64,000 nucleotides of DNA from Mycobacterium sp. E1747 (GTDB lineage: Bacteria; Actinomycetota; Actinomycetes; Mycobacteriales; Mycobacteriaceae): assembly GCF_001667775.1 (NCBI RefSeq), contig NZ_LZJI01000040.1, forward strand, positions 80,257 through 144,256, written 5' to 3'. A program made the position numbers and the translations under genes. Shown here piece by piece: positions 8,567 to 16,235 of the stretch (within the stretch, counting starts at the first letter, position 1; every line of letters begins with the position of its first letter). Under the pieces are notes generated by a model. The model saw nothing but the letters and a program-made list of their open reading frames with translations, was not told the DNA's origin and made no database searches.

Positions 8567-9474
8567 CGATCAACGCGCAAGCGCCGCAACTGGATGGCGA
8601 GGCGCCGCCACCAAACCTCCTCGCGGGCTTCCCCTCTGACACCACGGCGAAGGTGCCAGACGATCCGTTCGAGCCGCTCAGCGTGGGCGGCATGGTGGAC
8701 CGGGTGGCCGCCATGGCGGTCGAAAAGGCTACGCACCCGTGGGCGTTCCTGATGCGCTCACTGGTCGGCGGTGTAATGGTCGCGTTCGGAGCGCTGCTGG
8801 CACTGATGGTGAGCACCGGCGTCAAGACCCCGGGCGTCGCGAGTTTGTTGATGGGCCTGGCATTCGGCATGTCCTTCGTCCTGATCCTGGTCTCGGGCAT
8901 GTCGCTGATCACCGCCGACATGGCCGCGGGATTTCTCGCCGTCCTCAACCGCGCCATGAGCGTCGGTAGCTATGCCTTTCTGGTTGTCGTGGGCCTCATC
9001 GGCAACGTGCTGGGTGCGCTGCTGTTCGTCACCGTCTGCGGCGCCGCTGGAGGCCCGTATCTGGGCGCCTTCGCCGAGCGGGCGGCCACCGTGGGCACGC
9101 AGAAGGCCGGCCAGCCGTTCTGGACCGCACTGCTCCTTGCCGTGGTGTGCACCTGGTTCCTACAGACCTCGATGTGCATGTTCTTCAAGGCTCGCAGCGA
9201 CGTCGCCAGAATGACATTCGCGTTCTACGGGCCCTTCGCGTTCGTCGTCGGCGGTACCCAGCATGTGATCGCCAACGTCGGCTTCCTCGGCCTTCCTCTG
9301 CTGCTCAACCTGTTTCACCCGGCCGCGCCACGCGGAACGATCGGTTGGGGATTCGGCGACCACGGCTTGCTCACCAACCTCGGCGTCACCACCGTGGGCA
9401 ATCTGATCGGGGGCACATTGTTTGTGGCGTTGCCGTTCTGGGTCATCGCGCAGTTGCAGCGCCGCCGCGTCTAA
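8563..9474 (+). CDS. Formate/nitrite transporter (FNT) family channel
   Basis: Translation from ATG 8563 (overlapping the previous stop) gives 303 residues with about six membrane segments. The first ~55 residues are a hydrophilic extension. The FNT signatures are present: the internally repeated VGGMVDRVAAMAVEKATHP start, the LITADMAAG segment and GGTQHVIANVGF, whose His matches the conserved central pore histidine. FNT channels pass small monovalent anions such as formate, nitrite, hydrosulfide or lactate. Sitting last in a cyanase operon, it could carry cyanate, bicarbonate, nitrite or formate; the sequence does not decide. Four overlapping or near-overlapping genes argue for a single transcript. 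Confidence 0.9.
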   Translation: MTINAQAPQLDGEAPPPNLLAGFPSDTTAKVPDDPFEPLSVGGMVDRVAAMAVEKATHPWAFLMRSLVGGVMVAFGALLALMVSTGVKTPGVASLLMGLAFGMSFVLILVSGMSLITADMAAGFLAVLNRAMSVGSYAFLVVVGLIGNVLGALLFVTVCGAAGGPYLGAFAERAATVGTQKAGQPFWTALLLAVVCTWFLQTSMCMFFKARSDVARMTFAFYGPFAFVVGGTQHVIANVGFLGLPLLLNLFHPAAPRGTIGWGFGDHGLLTNLGVTTVGNLIGGTLFVALPFWVIAQLQRRRV

Positions 9475-9540
9475 GCGGCTAGTGGCCATAGCGTTACCGG
9501 CGCCTTAACGCGCGCCGGTAATAGCCCTCCGTCCCGTTGG

Positions 9541-9560
9541 TTAGGGACTTAAGCCTCACG
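9541..9560 (+). promoter_or_regulatory. DosR-like box upstream of the universal stress gene
   Basis: TTAGGGACTTAAGCCTCACG matches the published DosR consensus TTSGGGACTWWAGTCCCSAA at 14 of 20 positions, with the left half GGGACTTAAG almost complete and the right half poor. It lies about 50 bases before the USP start codon. Several M. tuberculosis universal stress genes are controlled by DosR, which makes the match plausible. This is a by-eye match only. Confidence 0.5.
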
Positions 9561-9611
9561 ACCGATGCCGCCGCGGGTTAATAGCGTCGTTCGTGATGGA
9601 GGGAGAACGAA

Positions 9612-10502
9612 ATGTCAACACCTGATCAAACACGCGGCATCGTCGTCGCGGTCGACGGCTCGGCGGCGTCGAATGCCGCCGCAAGCTGGGCCGCGCACGA
9701 GGCGGCCATGCGGAACGTTCCACTGACCGTCGTCCACGCGGTGACGACACCGACCGCCACCTGGCCGCCGGTGCCCTACCCCGACTCTCTAGCGGTGCAG
9801 CTGGAGGACGAGGGCAAGAAGGCGATCATGCACGCGGTCAAACTGGCCGAGGAGGCGCTGCCGGCAGACCGAAAGGTCACCATCCAGCGGGAACTGGTCT
9901 ATTCCAGTCCGGCACTGGCCCTGATCAATCTGTCCGGCGAGGCAGAGATGATCGTCGTCGGCACGGCGGGGCGAGGATTGCTGGCCCGGAGCGTGCTCGG
10001 TTCGGTCAGTTCGACCGTGGTGCGGCACGCCCATTGTCCGGTCGCGGTCATCCATGCCGACGACCTGCCGGACATGCACAACGCTCCCGTCATCGTGGGA
10101 GTCGACGGCTCGCCGGCTTCCCAGCTCGCGATCGAGATCGCCTTCAACGAGGCCTCCCGTCGCGGTGTCGGTCTGACAGCCCTACACGCATGGAGTGACA
10201 TCACGATAAGCGAACTCCCGCAAGCGGATTGGTCGTCGCTGGAAGCGGAGGCACACCGCAGCCTGGCCGAGAACCTGGCGGGTTGGCAGGAACGCTATCC
10301 CGACGTGAAGGTGCAGCGACTGGTCGTGCGTGACGAGCCGGCCAGACAGCTCGCCGAAAAGTCGGAAACCGCACAGCTCCTCGTCGTCGGCAGTCACGGG
10401 CGCGGCGGCCTGACCGGTGTGCTGTTGGGATCGGTGAGCAATGCGGTCCTGCACTCGGTGCGGACGCCGGTGATCGTCGCGCGACCTGGGGCATCCGACT
10501 GA
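9612..10502 (+). CDS. Universal stress protein with two Usp domains
   Basis: The 296-residue protein consists of two tandem Usp domains, about residues 8-150 and 158-295. Each begins with a GIVVAVDGSAAS or PVIVGVDGSPAS strand and ends with an ATP-binding motif of the form G-2x-G-9x-GS (GTAGRGLLARSVLGSVS and GSHGRGGLTGVLLGSVS), so both domains probably bind ATP. Double-Usp proteins such as Rv2623 and Rv2005c slow growth or respond to hypoxia in M. tuberculosis. ATG 9612 has a good GGAGGGAGA ribosome site, and a DosR-like box lies about 50 bases upstream. Its 3' end overlaps the convergent hydroxylase gene by 109 bases. Confidence 0.93.
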   Translation: MSTPDQTRGIVVAVDGSAASNAAASWAAHEAAMRNVPLTVVHAVTTPTATWPPVPYPDSLAVQLEDEGKKAIMHAVKLAEEALPADRKVTIQRELVYSSPALALINLSGEAEMIVVGTAGRGLLARSVLGSVSSTVVRHAHCPVAVIHADDLPDMHNAPVIVGVDGSPASQLAIEIAFNEASRRGVGLTALHAWSDITISELPQADWSSLEAEAHRSLAENLAGWQERYPDVKVQRLVVRDEPARQLAEKSETAQLLVVGSHGRGGLTGVLLGSVSNAVLHSVRTPVIVARPGASD

Positions 10503-12022
10503 ACCGCGGCGGGGCGAAGGACGGTCGCCGTCCAGGCGCAGAGGGCGGCGAGGTCGCGTCCGGCGCGCGCCACCGTCCGGTCGGGGCGCACCAGCGCGGC
10601 GGTGACGCGCCCTCCCCGAAGCCATGCCTCTAGTGCGCTGCCGGGTTCGGCGACCAACACGCTGACTTCGCGCTGACGCAGCGCCGCCTCGTCGGCCGCA
10701 CTGGGGCGGGCGGTGCTGATCACCGCGAAACCGGCGCCAAGGATGTCGTCCAGTCGTCGACCTTGGCCGTGCGGGGCATTCGGGCAGAGCGTGCCGCCGA
10801 GCCCGCGCGGTCGCCGGGATGTGCATACCAATGCCGAACGGTGCAGCGCCGGCGTCCTGGAGTCGACCACCTTGTCGCGTAGGCCCGGGATGAGCCGCAG
10901 TCTCGGCAACACCGCCCGGCGCGCCGCATTGCCCAGGCGACCGCCCCCGGTCATCGCCCAACCGACACCCAGCGCCAGCCGGATCATGGAACGGGTATGC
11001 GGTTTGCGTTCCAGCTCATAGCTTTCCAAGACTTCCGCTGCCAGTGTGCCGCGGTGGACCGCGGCGATTTTCCATGCGAGATTGTCCGCGTCGCGCAGTC
11101 CCGCTCCCATGCCCTGTCCGATGAACGGGGGAGTGAGGTGCGCCGCGTCACCGAGGATGAAGACGTTTCCACGGCGCCAGCGGTTGGCGATCTGCGCGCG
11201 GAACGTGTACTCGGCGACGCGCACCAGGGTCAGCTCGCCGACGGGCACGGTGCTGGTCCACGGGCTGATCAAGGGGCGCAACGAGTCCAGGGTGTCGAAG
11301 TCGTTCGCCGTCTCACCGGCCAGCAATTGGAACTCCCAGCGGTAGCGGGCCGGCCCGATTCGCATGTAGGTTCCGGCGCGTTGCGGATCGCACACCTGGT
11401 GGACCCCGTCCCATTGGCCCAGGTTCGCCTCGCTGGCGATGTCGACGACCAGCCAGCGTTGCTGAAAGCGCAAGTCCCGCATGGTGGAGCCGATGCGGGC
11501 ACGCACCAGGCTGTTGGCGCCGTCGCAGCCCAGCAGGTAGTCGGCGTCGACCTGGTGAAGCCGACCGTCCGATCGGTCGGTGAACGTGACGCGGACGCGC
11601 GTTCCGTCCGTCACGACGTCGGTGACTTCGGCGTTCCCGCGCAGTTCGGCGTGGGGATGGCGGTCGAGGTTGGTCCGCAGCAGGCCCTCCAACTCCGGCT
11701 GGTCGAACATGTTGGCCTGCGGAAAACCGTGCACACTGTGCTCCGGGTCGCGGTTGAACTCGGCCAGGGTGCGCAACCGGCGGTCGACCAACCGCAAACC
11801 CAGCGTCGGCCGCGATATCGCGGCGAACTCGTCGGCCAGCCCGAGGCGCGCGATGATGCGATAGATCTCGTCATCCAGGTGGACGGCTCGCGGCTGGGGG
11901 TACACGCCGGGCCAGCGGTCGAGCACCAGGCAATGCACGCCGTACTGCGCCAGCCGTGTCGCCGCGGTGACGCCGGTCGGTCCGGCGCCGACGATGACGA
12001 CGGGAACCCGCTGAATAGTCAC
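10394..12022 (-). CDS. FAD-dependent aromatic hydroxylase (MhpA-like)
   Basis: The 542-residue flavoprotein starts at GTG 12022. It has the FAD-binding GAGPTG motif near residue 12, the CDGANSLVR motif mid-protein and the second FAD motif GDAAHLTPPFIGQGMGAGLRDADNLAWK, followed by a thioredoxin-like C-terminal region common in phenol-type hydroxylases. The MhpA group hydroxylates 3-(3-hydroxyphenyl)propionate or related phenols with NADH. The neighbouring FAH hydrolase and extradiol dioxygenase, each overlapping by 4 bases, support a meta-cleavage route. The C-terminus is encoded across the end of the convergent USP gene. The true substrate is not readable here. Confidence 0.88.
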   Translation of the reverse strand: MTIQRVPVVIVGAGPTGVTAATRLAQYGVHCLVLDRWPGVYPQPRAVHLDDEIYRIIARLGLADEFAAISRPTLGLRLVDRRLRTLAEFNRDPEHSVHGFPQANMFDQPELEGLLRTNLDRHPHAELRGNAEVTDVVTDGTRVRVTFTDRSDGRLHQVDADYLLGCDGANSLVRARIGSTMRDLRFQQRWLVVDIASEANLGQWDGVHQVCDPQRAGTYMRIGPARYRWEFQLLAGETANDFDTLDSLRPLISPWTSTVPVGELTLVRVAEYTFRAQIANRWRRGNVFILGDAAHLTPPFIGQGMGAGLRDADNLAWKIAAVHRGTLAAEVLESYELERKPHTRSMIRLALGVGWAMTGGGRLGNAARRAVLPRLRLIPGLRDKVVDSRTPALHRSALVCTSRRPRGLGGTLCPNAPHGQGRRLDDILGAGFAVISTARPSAADEAALRQREVSVLVAEPGSALEAWLRGGRVTAALVRPDRTVARAGRDLAALCAWTATVLRPAAVQSDAPGRATITGVRTECRTALLTDPNSTPVRPPRP

Positions 12023-12969
12023 GCGAATCGTACTGCGGTGCGCTGTGTTCCGAGATCGATCGCCCCGTCGTCGGTGGCCGCCGACGCCTCCACGACGTCA
12101 CCGTCGTGCAGGTAATTGCGGTTGGCGGCCTGCCGCGAGAAGAACATCTTCCATTTGAGGGACGGCGGCAACAGGTTTCCTACGAACTGCACCGGCTTCG
12201 GCGGCGCGCTCAGCGCAGTGCCGGCCGGGGTGCCCGTGAGCACCAGGTCGCCCGGCGCGAGTTCCTGGAACTGGGTGAGGGACTGCAGCGCCTGCAGGGG
12301 CCGGTACAGCATGTCGCCCTCGACAAGCGCGTTCTGGCGTTCCTGGCCGTTCACGCTGAGCCGCAAACGCAGGTCACCGAAGCGCTTGAGTTCGTCGGCG
12401 GTGAGCAGCACCAGTTCCGGGCCGACGGGGGTGAACGTCGGATACGACTTGGCCTCGTAGAACTGGGTTTGGGGGAGCTGGATGTCGCGCGCGGAGACGT
12501 CGTTGGTGACCACCAACCCGGCGACGAAATCGCCGAGGTTGGCGTCGGAGATGGTGGTGCCGACCGGCACGGTGCGGCCGATCACCAGGCCGATCTCGAC
12601 CTCATAGTCGAGCAGCCTGACGTGCGGGGGTTTGACGATGTCGTCGAACGGCCCGGTGATGGAGGCGGACGCCTTGCGGAAGAACGTGAGGGGGGTGGAC
12701 GCCGGATCCATGCCCGCGTCTTTGACGTGCGACTCGTAGTTGGTCATCTGCGCTATCACTCGGCACGGCCGGGTCACCGGTGAGATCAGGGTGAGGGTGT
12801 CGAGGGCGACGGCTTCGGTTTTGGTTGCCGCACTCTCGATGGCCGTCCGGTCGGCCAGCAGCGCGGCGGTGCTGGTGGCGGCGGTGTCGATCTTGACGGC
12901 GCCCTCGGCGATTTTGAGCCACCAGGCGTGGCCGGTTCCAGAGGCGGTGTGCAGCACGGAGAGGGTCAT
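12019..12969 (-). CDS. Fumarylacetoacetate hydrolase (FAH) family protein
   Basis: The open frame extends far upstream, but the gene begins at ATG 12969, overlapping the dioxygenase stop, and encodes 316 residues. The FAH fold motifs are clear: LDYEVEIGLVIGRT with metal-binding Glu residues, VVTNDVSARDIQ with the Asp, KSYPTFTPVGPELV and LAPGDLVLTGTPAGT. Such enzymes hydrolyse fumarylacetoacetate or fumarylpyruvate, or hydrate or decarboxylate 2-hydroxypenta-2,4-dienoate-type intermediates. Within this three-gene operon it most likely processes the ring-cleavage product, standing in for an alpha/beta-hydrolase such as MhpC. The exact reaction is inferred. Confidence 0.88.
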   Translation of the reverse strand: MTLSVLHTASGTGHAWWLKIAEGAVKIDTAATSTAALLADRTAIESAATKTEAVALDTLTLISPVTRPCRVIAQMTNYESHVKDAGMDPASTPLTFFRKASASITGPFDDIVKPPHVRLLDYEVEIGLVIGRTVPVGTTISDANLGDFVAGLVVTNDVSARDIQLPQTQFYEAKSYPTFTPVGPELVLLTADELKRFGDLRLRLSVNGQERQNALVEGDMLYRPLQALQSLTQFQELAPGDLVLTGTPAGTALSAPPKPVQFVGNLLPPSLKWKMFFSRQAANRNYLHDGDVVEASAATDDGAIDLGTQRTAVRFA

Positions 12970-14090
12970 GAGGTGGGAACTTTCAGTAGGCCGACTAGGC
13001 GGTTGAAATCGAATTCGTTGTGCGAGCGCAGGGCGGTGATCATCGAAACCAGTTCGCGTCGTGCCGACTTGGGGTCGGTTCCGAGGAAATCCCTGCTTGC
13101 CGGTGGCCCCCACTGGGCCAACCCGGATGCGGTGAAGGGCGCCCAGCCCGGCTCCAGCGTGTTGTCGAACAGGTCGCCATCGGTGAAGTGTTCGAACAAG
13201 TCGCCGTCGGGGTCGCGCCAGTAGTCGAAGATCTGACTGCCCTGGATGTGCCTGCCGATTCCCCAGGACCGGGAATAGCCTCGCGCGCCGAGGTATTCGC
13301 CGCCGGCGGCCAGCGCGTCGAGATCGCTGACCTGATACGCCGAGTGGACGTAACGGTTGGCCGGCCCCAAGGCCATCGCCAGGGTGTGATGGTCGGCGGG
13401 CATCGAGCCGCGGTCGCACCGGATGAAACTCATGGCTGGGCCGCGGTCCCGCTGGCCGGGGAAGTACAGGAAGTCGCTGACGATCATGCCGAGGTTGTCG
13501 AGGTACCAGTTCAGGGTCTCGAGGTACTTGGTCGACTGCACCACCAGGTGGCCCAGCCGCTCCACCCGGGCGGGCACCCGCGGGGGACGTTGGCCGGCGT
13601 TGGTGCGCCGCCCTTCGGGGCCGAAGTTGAAGACGTGGGCCCGTTGGCCGGGGAGGTCTGGGAGCTCGTGCATGCCGGCGACGACCCGAACCGACATGCC
13701 GCTCGGGTCGCACAAGTCGACCGACACCCCGCCGATCGCCTCCGGCAGCCGGCGCGTCGGCACACCGGCGTTGCCCGCCAGCCGGAGCACGTCGGCTTCG
13801 TCGCAGGCCCGAAACGCCGCGCCGGTGAACCGGCTTCGCCGGCCGCGACGCAGAATCACGCACGGAGCACCCGCCCGGGTGCCGCGCAACTGCACTTCGT
13901 TCGCGCCGTGCTGGGCAATGTGGAAGCCGAATGCCCGCGCGAACGCCTCCGCGCGCGTCAGGTCTGGGCGCTCGAACTCCAGCCACGCGATGTCGGCGAC
14001 TTTGATCACGGGGTTGCCGGACCGCCCGGGATGCTCCCCGCGCAGCGCGCCCTGCTCGCTGTGCGCATCCGTATGTGCACTGTCGGTCAT
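12966..14090 (-). CDS. Extradiol ring-cleavage dioxygenase (VOC family)
   Basis: Two vicinal-oxygen-chelate modules can be seen. The catalytic module carries the metal ligands His in VERLGHLVVQS, His in YVHSAYQVSDLD and Glu in DGDLFEHFTDG, with YWRDPDGD preceding the Glu. The enzyme would open a catechol ring next to the hydroxyls using Fe(II) and O2. ATG 14090 was chosen because a GGGGGTGG ribosome site lies about 10 bases upstream; a TTG at 14108 is possible. Length is 374 residues. It is the first gene of the operon and is divergent from a TetR regulator whose presumed operators lie between them. Confidence 0.87.
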   Translation of the reverse strand: MTDSAHTDAHSEQGALRGEHPGRSGNPVIKVADIAWLEFERPDLTRAEAFARAFGFHIAQHGANEVQLRGTRAGAPCVILRRGRRSRFTGAAFRACDEADVLRLAGNAGVPTRRLPEAIGGVSVDLCDPSGMSVRVVAGMHELPDLPGQRAHVFNFGPEGRRTNAGQRPPRVPARVERLGHLVVQSTKYLETLNWYLDNLGMIVSDFLYFPGQRDRGPAMSFIRCDRGSMPADHHTLAMALGPANRYVHSAYQVSDLDALAAGGEYLGARGYSRSWGIGRHIQGSQIFDYWRDPDGDLFEHFTDGDLFDNTLEPGWAPFTASGLAQWGPPASRDFLGTDPKSARRELVSMITALRSHNEFDFNRLVGLLKVPTS

Positions 14091-14113
14091 TTTCGTGGCC
14101 ACCCCCAACTAAC

Positions 14114-14169
14114 TGACGAAATCGTCACATACGAAAGAACCCTCAGTCAAGCCCCTGACGAAATCCTCA
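14114..14169. promoter_or_regulatory. Paired TetR-type operators in the divergent promoter
   Basis: TGACGAAATCGTCA at 14114-14127 is an inverted repeat with perfect 6-base arms. TGACGAAATCCTCA at 14156-14169 repeats it with one change. The two sites are 42 bases apart, about four helical turns, between the dioxygenase and TetR genes. This fits binding of the divergent TetR protein to two sites that control both promoters. Confidence 0.6.
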
Positions 14170-14199
14170 TGACTGATGCATACTGCGGGGGTGAGTCCG

Positions 14200-14835
14200 A
14201 TGGTGGAACCGGCCAACCGGCTGGAGCGGCGCAAGCAGCGCACCCGTGCGGCGCTGGTCAAGGCCGCACAGCAACTGATCGCCGAGGGCAAGGTGAACGT
14301 GCCGGTCCTGGAGATCACCCAGGCCGCCGACGTCGGCATGGGATCCTTCTACAACCATTTCGACAGCAAGGAGCAGCTGTTCGAGGCCGCGGTCGCCGAC
14401 GTGCTCGACACCTATGGGGCGATGCTCGACCAGCTCACCGAGTCCATCGAGGACCCGGCGGAGATCTTCGCCACGAGTTTTCGGCTGACCGGCCGGCTGT
14501 TTCGTCGCCGCCCGCAAGAGAGTCGGATCCTGTTGGCCAACGGCCTGGAGCTGTTGTCGTCGGAACGTGGTTTAGCGCCGCGCGCCCTGCGTGACATCCA
14601 AGCCGGCGTAGCGGCCGGTCGGTTCGATGTCGAGGATCCCGAGTTGGCTCTTGCGATGGCCGGCGGTGCGCTGTTGGGGCTTGGAAACCTGTTGCGGTTC
14701 AACCCCGATCGAGACGACGCACGCGCGGCCGACCTCGTCACCGAGAACGTTTTGCGGCTGTTCGGGCTCAGCGCCGCCGAAGCGCGGGCGATCTGCCAAC
14801 GGCCGCTGCCCCAGAACGGATTCCTCGAGGATTAG
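14200..14835 (+). CDS. TetR family regulator of the aromatic operon
   Basis: The 211-residue protein has the TetR DNA-binding domain at residues 8-55: KQRTRAALVKAAQQLI, then EITQAADVGMGSFYNHFDSKEQLF. The remaining helical part would bind an effector, probably an aromatic compound or its CoA ester. ATG 14200 is preferred because GGGGGTGAG lies about 7 bases upstream; an in-frame ATG at 14176 and a GTG at 14191 also exist. It is divergent from the dioxygenase operon, with two matching inverted repeats between, so it most likely represses that operon and itself. It ends convergently on the next gene with a 4-base overlap. Confidence 0.88.
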   Translation: MVEPANRLERRKQRTRAALVKAAQQLIAEGKVNVPVLEITQAADVGMGSFYNHFDSKEQLFEAAVADVLDTYGAMLDQLTESIEDPAEIFATSFRLTGRLFRRRPQESRILLANGLELLSSERGLAPRALRDIQAGVAAGRFDVEDPELALAMAGGALLGLGNLLRFNPDRDDARAADLVTENVLRLFGLSAAEARAICQRPLPQNGFLED

Positions 14836-15689
14836 CGGTTCCCCACGGCGACCACCGCGCCGACCGAGAATGCGACGTTTCTGCCCACGCCGCCGTCGTC
14901 CCCGGGGGCGCCGGGCGTCGTCCACCGCACACGCGCGGTGCCGGCGACGTGCAAGCTGGCGCCCGTTTCGAAATCGAGGAACAGCAAAGCGGCCTCATCG
15001 TCGACGGCCAGGTTGCCATAGCTGTTGAACATGTTGTTGCCAGGAAAGTCCGGCCACCAGAGCTGGTCGGTGGCGTCGACTCGGACGAATCCGGGGGGGC
15101 CGCCGCGATGTGACGCGTCACTACCCCGGGTGGGATGGGTTGTGCCCAGAAAGAAGGTGTCGGACCTCGCGATCATCGCCTGATCGGACGGGTCCAGCGT
15201 GGCGCGCCTCGCGCGCAGTGGGGCGGGTGCGGCCAGCGTGGCGGTGTCGATGGCATGGTGGTGAATGTACTTGGGGCAGTTGCCGTATGACTGGTCGACA
15301 CGGATGGTCAAGCCCGCGAGGTCCGAGCCGACGAGCTCGCCATTCACCCGCAGCCGGCGGCGGGTGGCGAAGTCGATGGCGATCAGTCCGATCTGCTGGC
15401 CGGCCGGGAGCTGGTGCAGCGGGTCGCCGTCGCGGGGGGAGGTCGACACTTGCAAGTCGTCGTCCTGGCCGCGGAGAAAACCCGGCGGGGCGGTCAACGG
15501 CGAGACCCATAGGACGCCGTCGTGGTCGCGTCCGGTGAGGGCGGCGAATCGCTGTGACGCGAGAAATCGTGCGGCGCCGCCGGACAGGCCCGGCGAGTCG
15601 AGCATGCCCTCGAGCCGCTTGGCCTCGGCCTCGACACCCGCTCGGCGCTGTGTTGCGGTCTCTCCTTCGTGGAAGCCCGTCACAGTCAT
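14832..15689 (-). CDS. Pyridoxamine 5'-phosphate oxidase-like FMN-binding protein
   Basis: The 285-residue product resembles the split-barrel pyridoxamine-phosphate oxidase-like family. A first unit covers FAALTGRDHDGVLWVSPLTAPPGFL and IGLIAIDFATRRRLRVNG, then a conserved CPKYIHHHAID segment, and a second unit shows GFVRVDATDQLWWPDFPGNNMFNSYGNLAVDDEAALLFLDFETG, which fits FMN contacts. This group includes flavin-dependent oxidoreductases that act on nitroaromatics or thiols, so a true role in vitamin B6 synthesis is unlikely. The start is ATG 15689. Nothing in the sequence identifies a substrate. Confidence 0.75.
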   Translation of the reverse strand: MTVTGFHEGETATQRRAGVEAEAKRLEGMLDSPGLSGGAARFLASQRFAALTGRDHDGVLWVSPLTAPPGFLRGQDDDLQVSTSPRDGDPLHQLPAGQQIGLIAIDFATRRRLRVNGELVGSDLAGLTIRVDQSYGNCPKYIHHHAIDTATLAAPAPLRARRATLDPSDQAMIARSDTFFLGTTHPTRGSDASHRGGPPGFVRVDATDQLWWPDFPGNNMFNSYGNLAVDDEAALLFLDFETGASLHVAGTARVRWTTPGAPGDDGGVGRNVAFSVGAVVAVGNR

Positions 15690-15748
15690 GCCCCGGGTAA
15701 CAACATGACCAGCGGAAAGCTTCCGGGCGTGTCCCCCCGGCGCCGTCC

Positions 15749-16222
15749 CTACGCGACGGAGGTGATGCGGGCTACCAGCTTTCCGCCGCGGATGACCTCG
15801 ATCGTCTGCCCTGCCGCGACCTCATCGAAGTAGCGCCCCGCGCGCTTGCGGAGCTCGTCGAGCTCGATCCCGCCCCGGGGGTCCGCCGGAGCGTGGCAGC
15901 TCGCCGCGTCACCCGCGGACACGATCTGCGCCAATAGCCTGCCGCCCCGCACGACGTTTAGCGATTCCCCGGCCGCCACCCGGTCGAAGCACCGGCCGGC
16001 GCGAGTGCGCAGTTCGTCGAGGCCGACCCAACCACCGGCCTCGGGCCCGGTGGGTTTCACCGACCGCGCCGGGATTGGGGCAACCCGCCAGTCACCCACG
16101 GGCAGGATCCGCGCCACCAGCTTGCCGCGACGGATGACGTCGATCGCCTCCCCGGCGGCGACCCGCTCGAGATACGTGCAGGCGTTACTTCGAAGTTGGC
16201 CAAGGCCAATGGCTTCCGGCAT
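15749..16222 (-). CDS. Protein with three tandem Phd/YefM-like antitoxin repeats
   Basis: The 157-residue protein is built of three copies of one ~45-residue unit: IGLGQLRSNACTYLERVAAG, VGLDELRTRAGRCFDRVAAG and IELDELRKRAGRYFDEVAAG, each followed by xxVxRxGKLVARI-type strands. This is the prevent-host-death/Phd antitoxin pattern, normally present once per protein. No toxin gene is adjacent. ATG 16222 has GGAG five bases upstream and lies only 13 bases after the mceF stop, so it is probably the last gene of the mce transcript. It could be a DNA-binding regulator or a scaffold; that is inference. The earlier in-frame start would lie inside mceF. Confidence 0.75.
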   Translation of the reverse strand: MPEAIGLGQLRSNACTYLERVAAGEAIDVIRRGKLVARILPVGDWRVAPIPARSVKPTGPEAGGWVGLDELRTRAGRCFDRVAAGESLNVVRGGRLLAQIVSAGDAASCHAPADPRGGIELDELRKRAGRYFDEVAAGQTIEVIRGGKLVARITSVA

Positions 16223-16235
16223 GTCACTCCAATCT

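Noticed and set aside
9481..9540. A second DosR-like site (ATAGCCCTCCGTCCCG)
   Set aside because: Too few consensus positions match.
10997..12115. A 372-codon open frame on the plus strand across the hydroxylase gene
   Set aside because: It is the antisense shadow of the hydroxylase; high GC keeps such frames open and it has no family features.
13020..14594. A 524-codon plus-strand frame over the dioxygenase and TetR genes
   Set aside because: Antisense and out of frame with two clear genes on either strand.
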